Of a stretch of DNA of 64,000 nucleotides, positions 35,563 through 44,137 are shown piece by piece. The stretch is from Pirellulales bacterium (GTDB lineage: Bacteria > Planctomycetota > Planctomycetia > Pirellulales > JAEUIK01). A program made the translations under genes and the position numbers. The first letter of the stretch is position 1, and the number at the start of each line of letters is the position of its first letter. The DNA lies in contig JAHBXR010000028.1 of the NCBI GenBank assembly GCA_019636335.1, forward strand, positions 1 through 64,000, written 5' to 3'. Below the pieces are notes generated by a model that saw nothing but the letters and a program-made list of their open reading frames with translations, had not been told where the DNA came from and did no database searches.

Positions 35563-36699
35563 CTAGCGCTCGTACCGTGCGCGTAAACGACGCAGGCATT
35601 CCGCCGGATTGCTCCGCGCCTGCCACACGTCGACGATGCGCGTCGACGCCTCGCCCATGGACGCAAGCAGCGAAGGATCATCCACGAAGCGCCGGAAGGC
35701 CGCCGCCCAAGCATCCGGATCGAACGAGTCTAGCACAAAGCCGTTGACGCCATTGTGAACCAGGTCGGGAGCCGCGCCGGTCAGGCGGTGAATCACGATC
35801 GGCATGCCGCCGGTCAACGATTCGGTCACGACGTGACCCCACTGCTCGCGCGAGCCGCTGGCCAGGCAATAGATGTCGGTCGCCGCGTAGCACTCGTGCA
35901 ACTGATCCGGTTCGATGTCTCCCAGAAAGACCAACCGATCCCCCAGCTTCGCTGCGTACTTCTGCCGCAGTTCGGCCTCGGCCACGCCGTGCCCTGCCAC
36001 CACCAGCCCGATCCGCTCGTCGAGCCGCAGCATCGCCTCGCACATCAGGTCCACGCGCTTCAGCGGCAGAATGCGACCGGCCGTGAACACGGCGATCTCC
36101 GGACGAATGCCGAACTTCTTGCGCAGCTCGTCACGTTGCGTGCGGCGCATGTGTCGGGCCTGGCTGTAGAGCGGATAGTTGATGTATTGCGGGAACCAAC
36201 CCTCCTGCTCGGGCCGCATGCCATAGCGCTGCCAGTACCAGCGGTTCGACATGCCGGTGACGAGGCAGAGATCGGCATGGCGCACGAACCGCCCCAACAG
36301 CGCGCGGCGCACGATGAACTTGTGCAGGCCGGTGGCCTTGTCCGACCAATAGTTGCTGGCGCTGCGCATGCAGTAGGGTACGCCGTGCTGACGACACCAT
36401 TTCGCGCCGATCTCGTACGGCTTGTCGCGATAGCCCGCCAGAATCACCATCAGCGGGTCGAGCCGCTCGAGCAGCGCCGGCAGTTCGTTCACGCCGACGC
36501 CGTTTTGCTCGGGGGTGCCACCGAGCGTGTAGTAGGGGCACTCGCGGGGAAAGAGCTTCGACCAGCAGGCCGTGTGGTAGAAGTCGTCCGCGAAAATGAG
36601 GGTCAGGCTCTCCTTGCCCAACGCGCGCACCGCCGTATCCGACTCGGCAATGCGATACGGCGTGGGGGCGTTGCATAGATGCACGATCGGCCGGCTCAT
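35563..36699 (-). CDS. Family GT4 glycosyltransferase (378 aa)
   Basis: GT-B glycosyltransferase, with FTAGRILPLKRVDLMCEA as the first strand of the C-terminal domain, VVAGHGVAEAEL, VFLGDIEPDQLHECYAATD, and the donor-binding ESLTGGMPIVIHRLTG. It starts MSRPIVHLCNAPTPYRIAES. The donor sugar and acceptor are unknown. Its pairing with the nucleotide-sugar dehydrogenase suggests use of a uronic acid-type sugar. It is distinct in sequence from the GT4 at 4553. Confidence 0.87.
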   Translation of the reverse strand: MSRPIVHLCNAPTPYRIAESDTAVRALGKESLTLIFADDFYHTACWSKLFPRECPYYTLGGTPEQNGVGVNELPALLERLDPLMVILAGYRDKPYEIGAKWCRQHGVPYCMRSASNYWSDKATGLHKFIVRRALLGRFVRHADLCLVTGMSNRWYWQRYGMRPEQEGWFPQYINYPLYSQARHMRRTQRDELRKKFGIRPEIAVFTAGRILPLKRVDLMCEAMLRLDERIGLVVAGHGVAEAELRQKYAAKLGDRLVFLGDIEPDQLHECYAATDIYCLASGSREQWGHVVTESLTGGMPIVIHRLTGAAPDLVHNGVNGFVLDSFDPDAWAAAFRRFVDDPSLLASMGEASTRIVDVWQARSNPAECLRRLRARYER

Positions 36700-36981
36700 A
36701 TCACTACTGCTGAAAAGGTGAGAAGCGGATGCCAGAACGGATGCCGCAGTTTCCTCGCTGACCCGATGTGGCAGTGCTGCTGGCGGAGGAAACCAACCCC
36801 ATTCTAGTCGCTCGGGGGCGAATCCAAATGGGTGCGGCCCCTTGCGGCTCTACAAAATCTTCACCATTCCGCTTGCTTCGCGCCGCGCCGTGCGCTACAC
36901 CGGATGACCGGTGGAAGCAGAATTCCGGACCCGACGCTCGGTCCGGCCCTAGACAACTCTCGAACCTCGGATTATGTCGCT

Positions 36982-37899
36982 ATGGCACTCGGGCGGAATT
37001 TCCTCTGGGCGACGCTGCTGACGGCCGTCGCGTGGCACACGGGCGGTCGGGCAGACGAACAGGCAACCTCGGTGCCAGAGCCGGCACGTTTTCATCACGT
37101 ACGGCTCAACGTGACCGACCCCGCCAAGTCGATTCGCTTCTACAAGCGCGTCTTCGGCGCCGTGCCGGTCGATTTCCGCGGCGTCGCGCCAGCGCTCTTC
37201 ACCGAGCGCTCGTTCATCCTCTTCAACCAGGTGGAACAAGCCCCCGATGCCAGGCTCAACACCGGCATCTGGCACATCGGCTGGGGGGGCGTCGACGTGA
37301 AGAATGAATACGAGTGGTGGAAATCGCACGGCGTCGATATCCACACACCACTTTCTCCCCTGCCGGGACGCGACAACTACTACATGTACGTCAGCGGACC
37401 CGACAAGGAGTTGATCGAGATCAACACCATGGGGCACCATCGCTTCGCCCACGTCCATTACTTCTGCACCGACGTGAACGAATCGGTCCGCTGGTATGCG
37501 CAGCACCTGGGGCTGCGGCCACGCGCGGGCGAAGTTCCCAAGCCCAAGGGAGACATGTCGACGTTGGCGGGCATCTGGATGAACACGATCCAGTGCGACA
37601 ACGTGACGATGATCTTTTTCGGCAAGCCCGACGTGGAAAAATCACCCCCCTGGTGGCCCGATCCGCCGCTGAAGGAGATCCAACCGACCCAGGGACGGCC
37701 GATCGATCACGTGGCCTTCTCCTACCGGCAGATCGAGCCGGTCTTCGAACGGATGAAAGCCGCCGGCGTGGAGATCGTGCAACCGATCACGTTCGACGAG
37801 CGCCTCAAGCTGAAAGGCTTTCAGGTCCTGGGGCCCGACCAGGTGCTGGTCGAGGTGGTCGAAGCGAAACCGATCCCCGAAGGGGTCTGGGACGAGTGA
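36982..37899 (+). CDS. Exported VOC (glyoxalase/bleomycin-resistance fold) protein, two domains (305 aa)
   Basis: A signal peptide (FLWATLLTAVAWHTGGRA) precedes two vicinal-oxygen-chelate modules. The first begins ARFHHVRLNVTDPAKSIRFY and ends near ELIEINTM. The second begins FAHVHYFCTDVNESVRWYAQ and ends VLVEVVEAKP. His/Glu metal ligands are in place at the start and end of both. It may be a metal-dependent dioxygenase, isomerase or lyase. An exported VOC protein is not common. The ATG at 36982 gives the signal peptide; an upstream start has no support. Confidence 0.82.
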   Translation: MALGRNFLWATLLTAVAWHTGGRADEQATSVPEPARFHHVRLNVTDPAKSIRFYKRVFGAVPVDFRGVAPALFTERSFILFNQVEQAPDARLNTGIWHIGWGGVDVKNEYEWWKSHGVDIHTPLSPLPGRDNYYMYVSGPDKELIEINTMGHHRFAHVHYFCTDVNESVRWYAQHLGLRPRAGEVPKPKGDMSTLAGIWMNTIQCDNVTMIFFGKPDVEKSPPWWPDPPLKEIQPTQGRPIDHVAFSYRQIEPVFERMKAAGVEIVQPITFDERLKLKGFQVLGPDQVLVEVVEAKPIPEGVWDE

Positions 37900-37986
37900 G
37901 TCCCGGCGAGCCCGGCCGATCGGCTATAACATCGGCTGTGTCTCGTTTTGTTCCCCGCGTCCGCAATTCCGCCGAGGTCGGTTTCC

Positions 37987-38802
37987 TTGAGTCCGCAAGA
38001 CAACGCCCTGTTCCACCGCGATGGTTCGGTCTGGCACCCGCAGCAGTTGAGCGTTGGCCCTTGGTCGCCCGATGCCTTGCATGGCGGTCCGGTGGCGGCG
38101 TTGTGCGTGTCGGTGGCAGAAGAACTGCTGCCCGAGCCGAACTTCGTGACCACCCGGCTCACGCTCGACCTGGTGAAGCCGGTTCCCACGCGGCCGCTCG
38201 AGGTGCGGGGCGAGATTTACAAACAAGGTCGCCGCGTTTTGTTGACCGAGATCGAAATCCAAAGTGGCGGGAAGACGGTGGCGCTGGCGAGCGTGCAGCG
38301 GACGTTGCGGCAGCCGGTCGAGCTGCCGGACCTGTCGAACAGCCGCGTGCGGTTGATTCCGCCCCCCGACTGCCCGGATGATTTCGTGGCCTTCGATCCC
38401 GAGAAGATGAAGGTCGTGCCGGCCCCTTTTCTGCACCACGCGACCGAGTTGCGCACGCCTCGTGCCTCGGCCCTTTTCGAGCGCGATCCGACCGAGGCGT
38501 GGATCAACGTGCATGCGAATCTGTTGCCTGGCATCCCCCTGTCGCCGGCGGCGGCCGTGGTTGCGGCGGCGGACTACGGCAATGCGATCGGCGCCCCCCT
38601 GCCCCCGGGACCGGGGCTCCTCTTTCCGAACGCCGACCTGACGGTTTATCTCGTCCGCCAGCCCGAAAGCGCCTGGGTGCGCATGACCCCTTCGACGTCG
38701 TGGCTCCCCAACGGGATCGGCCAGACGCGCTGCCTGCTCGACGACGAGCAAGGGATGCTCGGCACGTCGGTCGTGACGCTGGCACTGGCAAATCGCACGT
38801 AG
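37987..38802 (+). CDS. TesB-like double-hotdog thioesterase (271 aa)
   Basis: The sequence fits the acyl-CoA thioesterase family with two fused hotdog halves: DALHGGPVAALCV with HGG and TTRLTLDLVKPVPTRPLEV in the first half, then LLFPNADLTVYLVRQPES and NGIGQTRCLLDDEQGMLGTS in the second. The TTG start at 37987 has GAGG upstream by nine bases and gives MSPQDNALFHRDG; a TTG at 37948 is also in frame. Substrate unknown. It follows the VOC gene by 87 bases on the same strand and may be co-transcribed. Confidence 0.8.
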   Translation: MSPQDNALFHRDGSVWHPQQLSVGPWSPDALHGGPVAALCVSVAEELLPEPNFVTTRLTLDLVKPVPTRPLEVRGEIYKQGRRVLLTEIEIQSGGKTVALASVQRTLRQPVELPDLSNSRVRLIPPPDCPDDFVAFDPEKMKVVPAPFLHHATELRTPRASALFERDPTEAWINVHANLLPGIPLSPAAAVVAAADYGNAIGAPLPPGPGLLFPNADLTVYLVRQPESAWVRMTPSTSWLPNGIGQTRCLLDDEQGMLGTSVVTLALANRT

Positions 38803-38847
38803 TCGAATGATCTCAACGGAATTTGAGTCGTCGATCACGGCGAGGCG

Positions 38848-39561
38848 CTAAAGGCCGCGTTTAGAGGACGCCGGCCTTTTCCGACCCGTTTTGCGATCAC
38901 GACGCAGCTGCAGGCGATTCAGCTTCTTATTGTCATGGGAATAAAGCAGGGCTTGCGTGAGGCTGAACATATCGTCGCTCGCTTTCAGACCGCGCACTGC
39001 CGAACGAAAAGTCTTGCGTGCGTCGGCTGCAAGATCGACTTTGGCCTGCGACGCATGGGCCAGACGAATTTCTTGGGTTACCTCGTCTGCCGTATAGGTG
39101 CCTACCACCCCCGCCAGCAAAAGATCTAGATAGCGCCGATAGTACGCCTCCGATTCTTTGAGTTTCCCCAACTTCTGAAAGCATACTCCAAGGCGATAGA
39201 TGCAGTCTGCCTTCAGCGAATCGGTCCATCGGGGGCTTTCCCAGCACGGGTCATCGGCGGATGACTTCTTGCTCCGGAGCAGCGCTGCATAAATCGGGAT
39301 CGCACGCTCAACTTTACCGAGCGCATCCAGCGTTCCCGCCAGATTCCAGAGAGTTAATGGGCAATCGGCGACGATTTCCAGCGACCGTACGAATTGCTTC
39401 AGGGCGGCGGGGTATTTCCGTTGTTCATAGCTGACGACACCAAGCTGGGTAATCAGCCAGTGGTCCTCCGGCGCCCTGGCTAGTTCTTGCTCCAGGAGCG
39501 AGCGCGCCGCATCCCATTTTTCGGCCGCGAGCAGCGCTTCGATTCGTTCGTCAATGGCCAT
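38848..39561 (-). CDS. Tetratricopeptide-repeat protein (237 aa)
   Basis: At least three TPR-like helix pairs are visible: RIEALLAAEKWDAARSLLEQ, WLITQLGVVSYEQRKYPAAL and LTLWNLAGTLDALGKVERAI. The last third is more charged and ends in a Lys/Arg tail. It has no signal peptide. TPR proteins mediate protein binding; the partner is unknown. The gene is clearly more AT-rich than its neighbours and may have been acquired by transfer. It begins ten bases after the stop of the small basic protein gene. Confidence 0.82.
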   Translation of the reverse strand: MAIDERIEALLAAEKWDAARSLLEQELARAPEDHWLITQLGVVSYEQRKYPAALKQFVRSLEIVADCPLTLWNLAGTLDALGKVERAIPIYAALLRSKKSSADDPCWESPRWTDSLKADCIYRLGVCFQKLGKLKESEAYYRRYLDLLLAGVVGTYTADEVTQEIRLAHASQAKVDLAADARKTFRSAVRGLKASDDMFSLTQALLYSHDNKKLNRLQLRRDRKTGRKRPASSKRGL

Positions 39562-39571
39562 CTTATTTCCC

Positions 39572-39712
39572 CTAGTCAGTCTTCGGGGCGCTGACGTCGG
39601 CGTTGCTGCCGAACACGGCGTTTGTCTCCCGCCTCTTCTGCTTGCGCTGCTGTCCCTTTTGATGCTTTTCGCGAGATGAAGGTCGACGATTCTTCTTGTG
39701 TTCGCTTACCAT
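39572..39712 (-). CDS. Small basic protein (46 aa), weakly supported
   Basis: A frame of 46 residues starting MVSEHKKNRRPSSREKHQKG, rich in Lys/Arg/Gln and ending in a short acidic-neutral tail. It lies ten bases upstream of the TPR gene on the same strand, which is consistent with an operon. There is no strong ribosome-binding sequence. It could be a chance frame in this AT-richer patch, but the composition is unlike the Arg/Pro/Ala frames that arise from GC bias. Confidence 0.4.
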   Translation of the reverse strand: MVSEHKKNRRPSSREKHQKGQQRKQKRRETNAVFGSNADVSAPKTD

Positions 39713-39810
39713 GTCCACATAGCCCCACGATCGAACGCAGTGAATTGCGTTGATACAGGAATCATACCTTCTGGCTGTCGGCAAAGCAGCGCCACTGGGG
39801 AGTCCGAAAA

Positions 39811-40608
39811 TTGGCAAAACGCAGTGACGCTCGGCCTGTGTCAGCGGAGTCAAAGCTCGATTTGGCGGCGTTCCGCGAATCGGCCGCCGACGAAGGCCTC
39901 TCGCTCGAAAAGCTCTCCGACTCGTTCGCGTCGATGATCTCGCGCGGGCACGATCCCTATCGCGGAGATGCGGCCGAGACGAACGCACCGGAATCCTCCT
40001 CGCCGGCACTGGGGCCGCTGCGCGTCATCGCCGGCGAGCCCGAATCGCCTCACGAGGCGCACGAAGATCCGAACGACCCCTGCCCGCTGTCGCCGCGCAG
40101 CATTCTCGAGGCGATGCTCTTCGTGGGAGATCCGACGGGCGAACCCCTGACGAGCGCGCAGGTGGCCGGCATGATGCGCGGCATCCGGGCGGCCGAGATC
40201 GACGAGCTCGTGCGCGAACTGAACGAGCAGTACGCGACGCTCGGCTGTCCCTATACGATCGCCAGCATCGGCGCCGGTTATCGCCTCGTGCTGCGCGATG
40301 AGTTCCATCGCGTGCGCGACAAGCTGTATGGCCGGACGCGCCAGGCGCGGCTTTCGCCCGCGGCGATCGAAGTGTTGGCGATCGTCGCTTACAACGAGCC
40401 TCTCTCGGCCGACGACATCAACCATCTGCGCGGCAAGCCGAGCGGCCATCTGCTGGCGCAACTCGTCCGGCGGCAACTCTTGCGCGTCGAGCGCGGCGAC
40501 GAGAAGCCGCGCCGCCCCAAGTACTCCACGACCGAGCGGTTTCTCGAGTTCTTCGGGCTCGCCAGCCTCGACGAGCTGCCGCGCAGCGAGGAAATCGAGC
40601 GTCGCTAG
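39811..40608 (+). CDS. scpB: Segregation and condensation protein B (265 aa)
   Basis: The ScpB core with its winged helices runs from SPRSILEAMLFVGDPTG through AAEIDELVRELNEQYATLGC, ARLSPAAIEVLAIVAYNEPL and YSTTERFLEFFGLASLDELP. ScpB dimers bind ScpA and regulate the SMC ring that compacts and segregates the chromosome. The N-terminal 80 residues are a disordered Ser/Ala/Pro extension. A TTG start at 39811 has GGGAG upstream. scpA is not next to it. Confidence 0.9.
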   Translation: MAKRSDARPVSAESKLDLAAFRESAADEGLSLEKLSDSFASMISRGHDPYRGDAAETNAPESSSPALGPLRVIAGEPESPHEAHEDPNDPCPLSPRSILEAMLFVGDPTGEPLTSAQVAGMMRGIRAAEIDELVRELNEQYATLGCPYTIASIGAGYRLVLRDEFHRVRDKLYGRTRQARLSPAAIEVLAIVAYNEPLSADDINHLRGKPSGHLLAQLVRRQLLRVERGDEKPRRPKYSTTERFLEFFGLASLDELPRSEEIERR

Positions 40609-40676
40609 CGTAGCTCGAGCGAGAAAACCCTCCGGCGTACGCGCGCGATCGCTGGCGCCTGCCTCCGGCTCGTCGA

Positions 40677-41477
40677 CTATTCGAGACAGCAGGGGCAGAG
40701 CTCGGGCACGAACACCGTGAGCGTCGCCGAGTAGGTGGTCTGCTCGTAACCCTCCCCCTTCTCCTCGTCCGCCCGATGGTGCGCGACGACGAGATATTGA
40801 TTGCCCGTCGTGGGGTCGAACGAGGCGCGACCATCGGCATCGGTCATGCGCTCATAGCGATCGTCGAAACCTTCGTGCAGCGTTTCGCCTCGCGGGATGA
40901 ATGACACGCGGGCATTCGCCAGGGGTTGCCCCTTCCAGAGCAATTGCACCTTGATCGGCAGGCCGGGTCCCATCGGCAGGACGGGGTTCGCCAGGGGCAC
41001 CAGCTCGAAGGCGTGCCCCATCGGTCGATCGAACGCGGTGAGCTCGGTGGTGACGTGATCGAGCGAGGGGCTGACGGCGAAGAAGGTCTTGCCGCTCTTG
41101 ATCGAGCGCGCCGGCGTGCCGTGGTTGACAAGCTTGTCGACCGTGTGGCTGACGCCGTAGAGTCCCGGCTCGGCGGCTACGAACTTACCCGACCAATAGC
41201 CTTCCTTCGGCGCGTAGCCCAAGTCGGCCAGTCGCTCGCGCAGATCGTAGCGCGTGCCGTTGGGGGCGAGGATCTCGAGCGTACACGACGCGAGATCGAC
41301 TTTGCTCGCCAGCTTGAAATCGCGGTGGTCGTTGCCGTGATTCCCCAGGCGGAGATCCACATGCACGGCGTCCCCCGTGCGGACCAGGTTCGTATTCGTT
41401 TCGACCCAGGTATCGTGCGCGAGTACCGGCGCCGCGCACGTCAGAAACAACAGCAGAAAAAGCATGCGCCACATCAT
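40677..41477 (-). CDS. Exported DUF4198 protein, metal-transport-associated (266 aa)
   Basis: Signal peptide (MLFLLLFLTCAAPVLAHD) followed by HDTWVETN, the typical DUF4198 mature opening. Beta-rich domains follow, with LLWKGQPLANARVSFIPRG. The C-terminus ends CPCC with two further residues. DUF4198 proteins accompany nickel/cobalt ECF-type transporters as periplasmic components. Here the gene is 58 bases downstream of a DUF1559 gene on the same strand. Start M at 41477 or 41474. A metal role is inferred from family context only. Confidence 0.82.
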   Translation of the reverse strand: MMWRMLFLLLFLTCAAPVLAHDTWVETNTNLVRTGDAVHVDLRLGNHGNDHRDFKLASKVDLASCTLEILAPNGTRYDLRERLADLGYAPKEGYWSGKFVAAEPGLYGVSHTVDKLVNHGTPARSIKSGKTFFAVSPSLDHVTTELTAFDRPMGHAFELVPLANPVLPMGPGLPIKVQLLWKGQPLANARVSFIPRGETLHEGFDDRYERMTDADGRASFDPTTGNQYLVVAHHRADEEKGEGYEQTTYSATLTVFVPELCPCCLE

Positions 41478-41535
41478 GAGAGCTTTCTTAAACAGGAGGG
41501 GACCAGAAGGCACGGGGCGGAACGATGCGCGACCC

Positions 41536-42489
41536 TTAGAACTCGGTGGGAACTTCTTTGCCCGCGCGCGTGCTCAAGCCGCGCCACACCTCGAGCGTGA
41601 CACTGTCGGAGACGAAGCGGACGCTGCCGTCGCAGAGTACGACGTTCAAGCCTTCCGGATGGTTACTCCGCGCCGAGGTGAGCGCCGCGGCACGCGACGA
41701 GGCATTGCAATCGCACGTCTCCGAGTTCGGAGTGTAGTAGTGGTTGTAGAGCGAGTAGCCGTAAGATCCCTGCATCCAACGGACGCCGCGCTCTCCCCAC
41801 CACGAGCCCTTTGCCGGATTCGTGCAGTTTTCCGGCGTCGTAAGCGTGCCGGTCGGCAACACGAGCACCTCGTGCGTGGGGTCGTGCGAGGACTCTCCCG
41901 TCGGCGTCACATCGGTGCTGCCGTTGCCCAAGAGCATCTCGGCAAAGGCCACCGTGTGCGTCGTGCCGTCGACGATATCGCGGAATTTGACATGCGAATC
42001 CTTGAAGAAGATGCCGTCTACCTTGATGTTCAGGTTTCCGTTGTCGATGGTGCCACTACCAACGTTGCCGACGTAGTTGGCGGCGCCGAAAGGAGAGGCG
42101 GGCACCTGGCCCACGTCGCTCGGGCAGGTATAGGTCTCGATCGGGATGCGCGCCGCGTTGGCGTTCGCCCAAGTCGCGTTATCGGCGCCGACGAACGAGA
42201 CGTTGAAGTCGATCAAGTTCTGCAGGTTGGCCTGTTCTAGATGCGGCAGCAGGTGCGCCTGCGGCGAATAAACGACGGGATAGGTCAGACGGCCGGGTGG
42301 GAAGCAGCCCACCGCTTCGTGATAGTTGTGCAAGGCCAGTCCGAGCTGTTTGAGGTGATTCGTGCAGGAACTGCGACGCGCCGCTTCGCGCGCCGCCTGC
42401 ACGGCCGGCAACAACAACGCAATCAAAATGCCGATGATCGCGATCACCACCAACAGCTCGACCAGCGTGAAACCATGTCGAGTTCGCAT
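41536..42489 (-). CDS. DUF1559 prepilin-like protein (317 aa)
   Basis: Type IV prepilin-like N-terminus RHGFTLVELLVVIAIIGILI, cleavable after Gly and methylated on Phe, then the planctomycete DUF1559 signature AREAARRSSCTNHLKQLGLAL and HNYHEAVGCFPPG. The C-terminus has the H-x9-DG motif in HPEGLNVVLCDGSVRFVSDS. Members form pilin-like or pseudopilin structures, and large families occur in planctomycete genomes. It precedes the DUF4198 gene in an apparent operon. Confidence 0.93.
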   Translation of the reverse strand: MRTRHGFTLVELLVVIAIIGILIALLLPAVQAAREAARRSSCTNHLKQLGLALHNYHEAVGCFPPGRLTYPVVYSPQAHLLPHLEQANLQNLIDFNVSFVGADNATWANANAARIPIETYTCPSDVGQVPASPFGAANYVGNVGSGTIDNGNLNIKVDGIFFKDSHVKFRDIVDGTTHTVAFAEMLLGNGSTDVTPTGESSHDPTHEVLVLPTGTLTTPENCTNPAKGSWWGERGVRWMQGSYGYSLYNHYYTPNSETCDCNASSRAAALTSARSNHPEGLNVVLCDGSVRFVSDSVTLEVWRGLSTRAGKEVPTEF

Positions 42490-42786
42490 CTCATGATGCT
42501 CCGGCGAAAGAGGGTTGAAAAATAGTCCGTGCCAAGGCGCAACGCTGGCGCCACTGCCCTCTCGCAGCTTTTAGAATCCGTTCAGGCCACAGGTGCTCGC
42601 GGAGATACGTGGCGATCCAGCGCGCCCACGGCGCCCGTCCGACACGTCGTGATGAGGAACGAGCCGGCCGTAAGCGACGTGAGCGCACAAGATGCCACGC
42701 GATGACACGGGGGACGCGATGCGCACCCCAGCGCGCAGCGCCGCCACCCGGCCATCTTCAAGCGCCCGTGGCGCAAGAGGGCACCT

Positions 42787-43362
42787 TTAGACGTTCCGCG
42801 GAGGTGGAACTGGTGGCGGGAAAGAAGTGGAAGACCAGGCACTGTCCCATAACGCCACGGTCTCACGCGGCACGAGCACGCTCGCCGCGACTTGTTCGTC
42901 GCGCGCGGGAGGCAACGCAACGCCGATCGTGATCCACAGCGTGGCCAGTCCCTGGCATTTCGCGGCTGAAATCAAATGAATCCAGGACGCCGAATCATGA
43001 GTGGTGTCTGTTTTTGGCCGCTCGCAGCCCCCGCGGTGGCAGCACGATTTGCCCGTCTTCTTGGCGGAAGCAGCCGCCGGATGTTCGCTGAGGACCGACC
43101 GCGCGGAAACGCCGTGGGCTTGTGCCCAGGCCATCTTTTGCTCGTCGGAGAAGCAGCAGCAACTGCGGCGACACTGCTCGGCAGACTGGCATCCGCAGCG
43201 ATGGTGCTGGCAGGGAAAGGGCTCGCTCGAAACCTTCTGCCCGGCCGCCGGCAGGGGAATGGCAACGCCGATGGCCGAGGCGCAATACGCCACAATAGCT
43301 ACCCAAACGAGCAGCAATTTGCTGGCGGCGAGAGAGCGGCGGATTGCTTGGCGGGAGCTCAT
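42787..43362 (-). CDS. Exported Cys-rich protein (191 aa)
   Basis: A signal/anchor segment (KLLLVWVAIVAYCASAIGVA) is followed by a Cys/His-rich block: FPCQHHRCGCQSAEQCRRSC, CCFSDEQKMAWAQAHGV and later SCCHRGGCERP. This CGC-x-AE-x-C-x2-CCC arrangement is seen in small proteins near metal-handling genes in several phyla. It could bind Zn, Cu or Ni. The C-terminus is Pro/Val-rich. It lies 297 bases upstream of the DUF1559 gene on the same strand, in a group with DUF4198. Function unknown; a metal role is inference. Confidence 0.72.
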   Translation of the reverse strand: MSSRQAIRRSLAASKLLLVWVAIVAYCASAIGVAIPLPAAGQKVSSEPFPCQHHRCGCQSAEQCRRSCCCFSDEQKMAWAQAHGVSARSVLSEHPAAASAKKTGKSCCHRGGCERPKTDTTHDSASWIHLISAAKCQGLATLWITIGVALPPARDEQVAASVLVPRETVALWDSAWSSTSFPPPVPPPRNV

Positions 43363-43542
43363 CGGCAGTTCAAGCGGACCGACGGCTCGTTCCTCATCAC
43401 GAGCTATGTTAGTCTGTACCGCTCAGGGTGGTCAACGGTTGCAGCAATTCGATTTTGTTGCACTCCGGTTGCCAAGCATGCAAGCGCCCGAATGGAAGCT
43501 TCCGCCCGCTCAAGGCGAGACACAGGAACGCCGCGGGGCGCA

Positions 43543-43764
43543 TTACCCTATGTCGGCCAGGGCTAAAAGCGCCGGATCGGCATGATGGATGCGATCCGCC
43601 GGATGCCACAGGGGAAGGCCGCGCTCGAGACGCTCGGCCAGGACCATCACCTTCTGCACCGAACCTGGAATGGCTTGCGTGGGCGCGTACTGCGTGTCCT
43701 CGACCATTTCCGGTTCGAAATCCCAGACACCTTCTTTAATCGCATCCAAGACCGATGTATTCAC
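43543..43764 (-). CDS. Small conserved acidic protein (73 aa)
   Basis: Starting at a GTG at 43764, the frame reads MNTSVLDAIKEGVWDFEPEM, then VLAERLERGLPLWHPADR. I recall this pattern, ending LPLWHPxDR, from many planctomycete genomes, where it is a hypothetical protein. An AGGG sequence lies eight bases upstream of the GTG. No membrane segment. Function unknown. It lies between the Cys-rich protein gene and the divergently oriented enolase gene. Confidence 0.65.
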   Translation of the reverse strand: MNTSVLDAIKEGVWDFEPEMVEDTQYAPTQAIPGSVQKVMVLAERLERGLPLWHPADRIHHADPALLALADIG

Positions 43765-44137
43765 GGCAAATACCCTGAGGAAGCTGTCGCCACGAGATGG
43801 AGAAGTACGACGAAAGATTCCGCCATCGCGCGCCAGCGAACGTGGCGCGACACACAAGCAAGAAGCCAATATCTTGCTCATGGGCGGCCATTGTCAAGCA
43901 ATTTGCCGGCGACATTTTCTTGCGCGCCAGCGAGACGCGCGATTGCGTAGAATCTGCCGCCGCCAGGCGTGGCAAGACCCCGCGTGGAAGGGGCTTCCAT
44001 CGCGCCCAATCCGTGTCGCCTACCCCGTAGTCAAGCGCTGCCAATTCCGTCACAATATGCGACGAAGCCGTGGTGCATAGTCGCTCACGAGCGGTCACGA
44101 AAGGTGACGACAACTTCTTGGAAAGGTTCCGCGCGCG
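43765..44137. other. Enolase upstream region
   Basis: About 370 bases containing the divergent promoters of the small acidic protein and the enolase gene. No consensus promoter or operator was recognised. Confidence 0.35.

Noticed and set aside
36700..36981. Possible gene upstream of the VOC protein
   Set aside because: Frames in this 280-base gap are GC-biased and show no start signal or motif.
42490..42786. Possible gene between DUF1559 and the Cys-rich gene
   Set aside because: Short Arg/Pro/Ala frames only, no start signal or hairpin of note.
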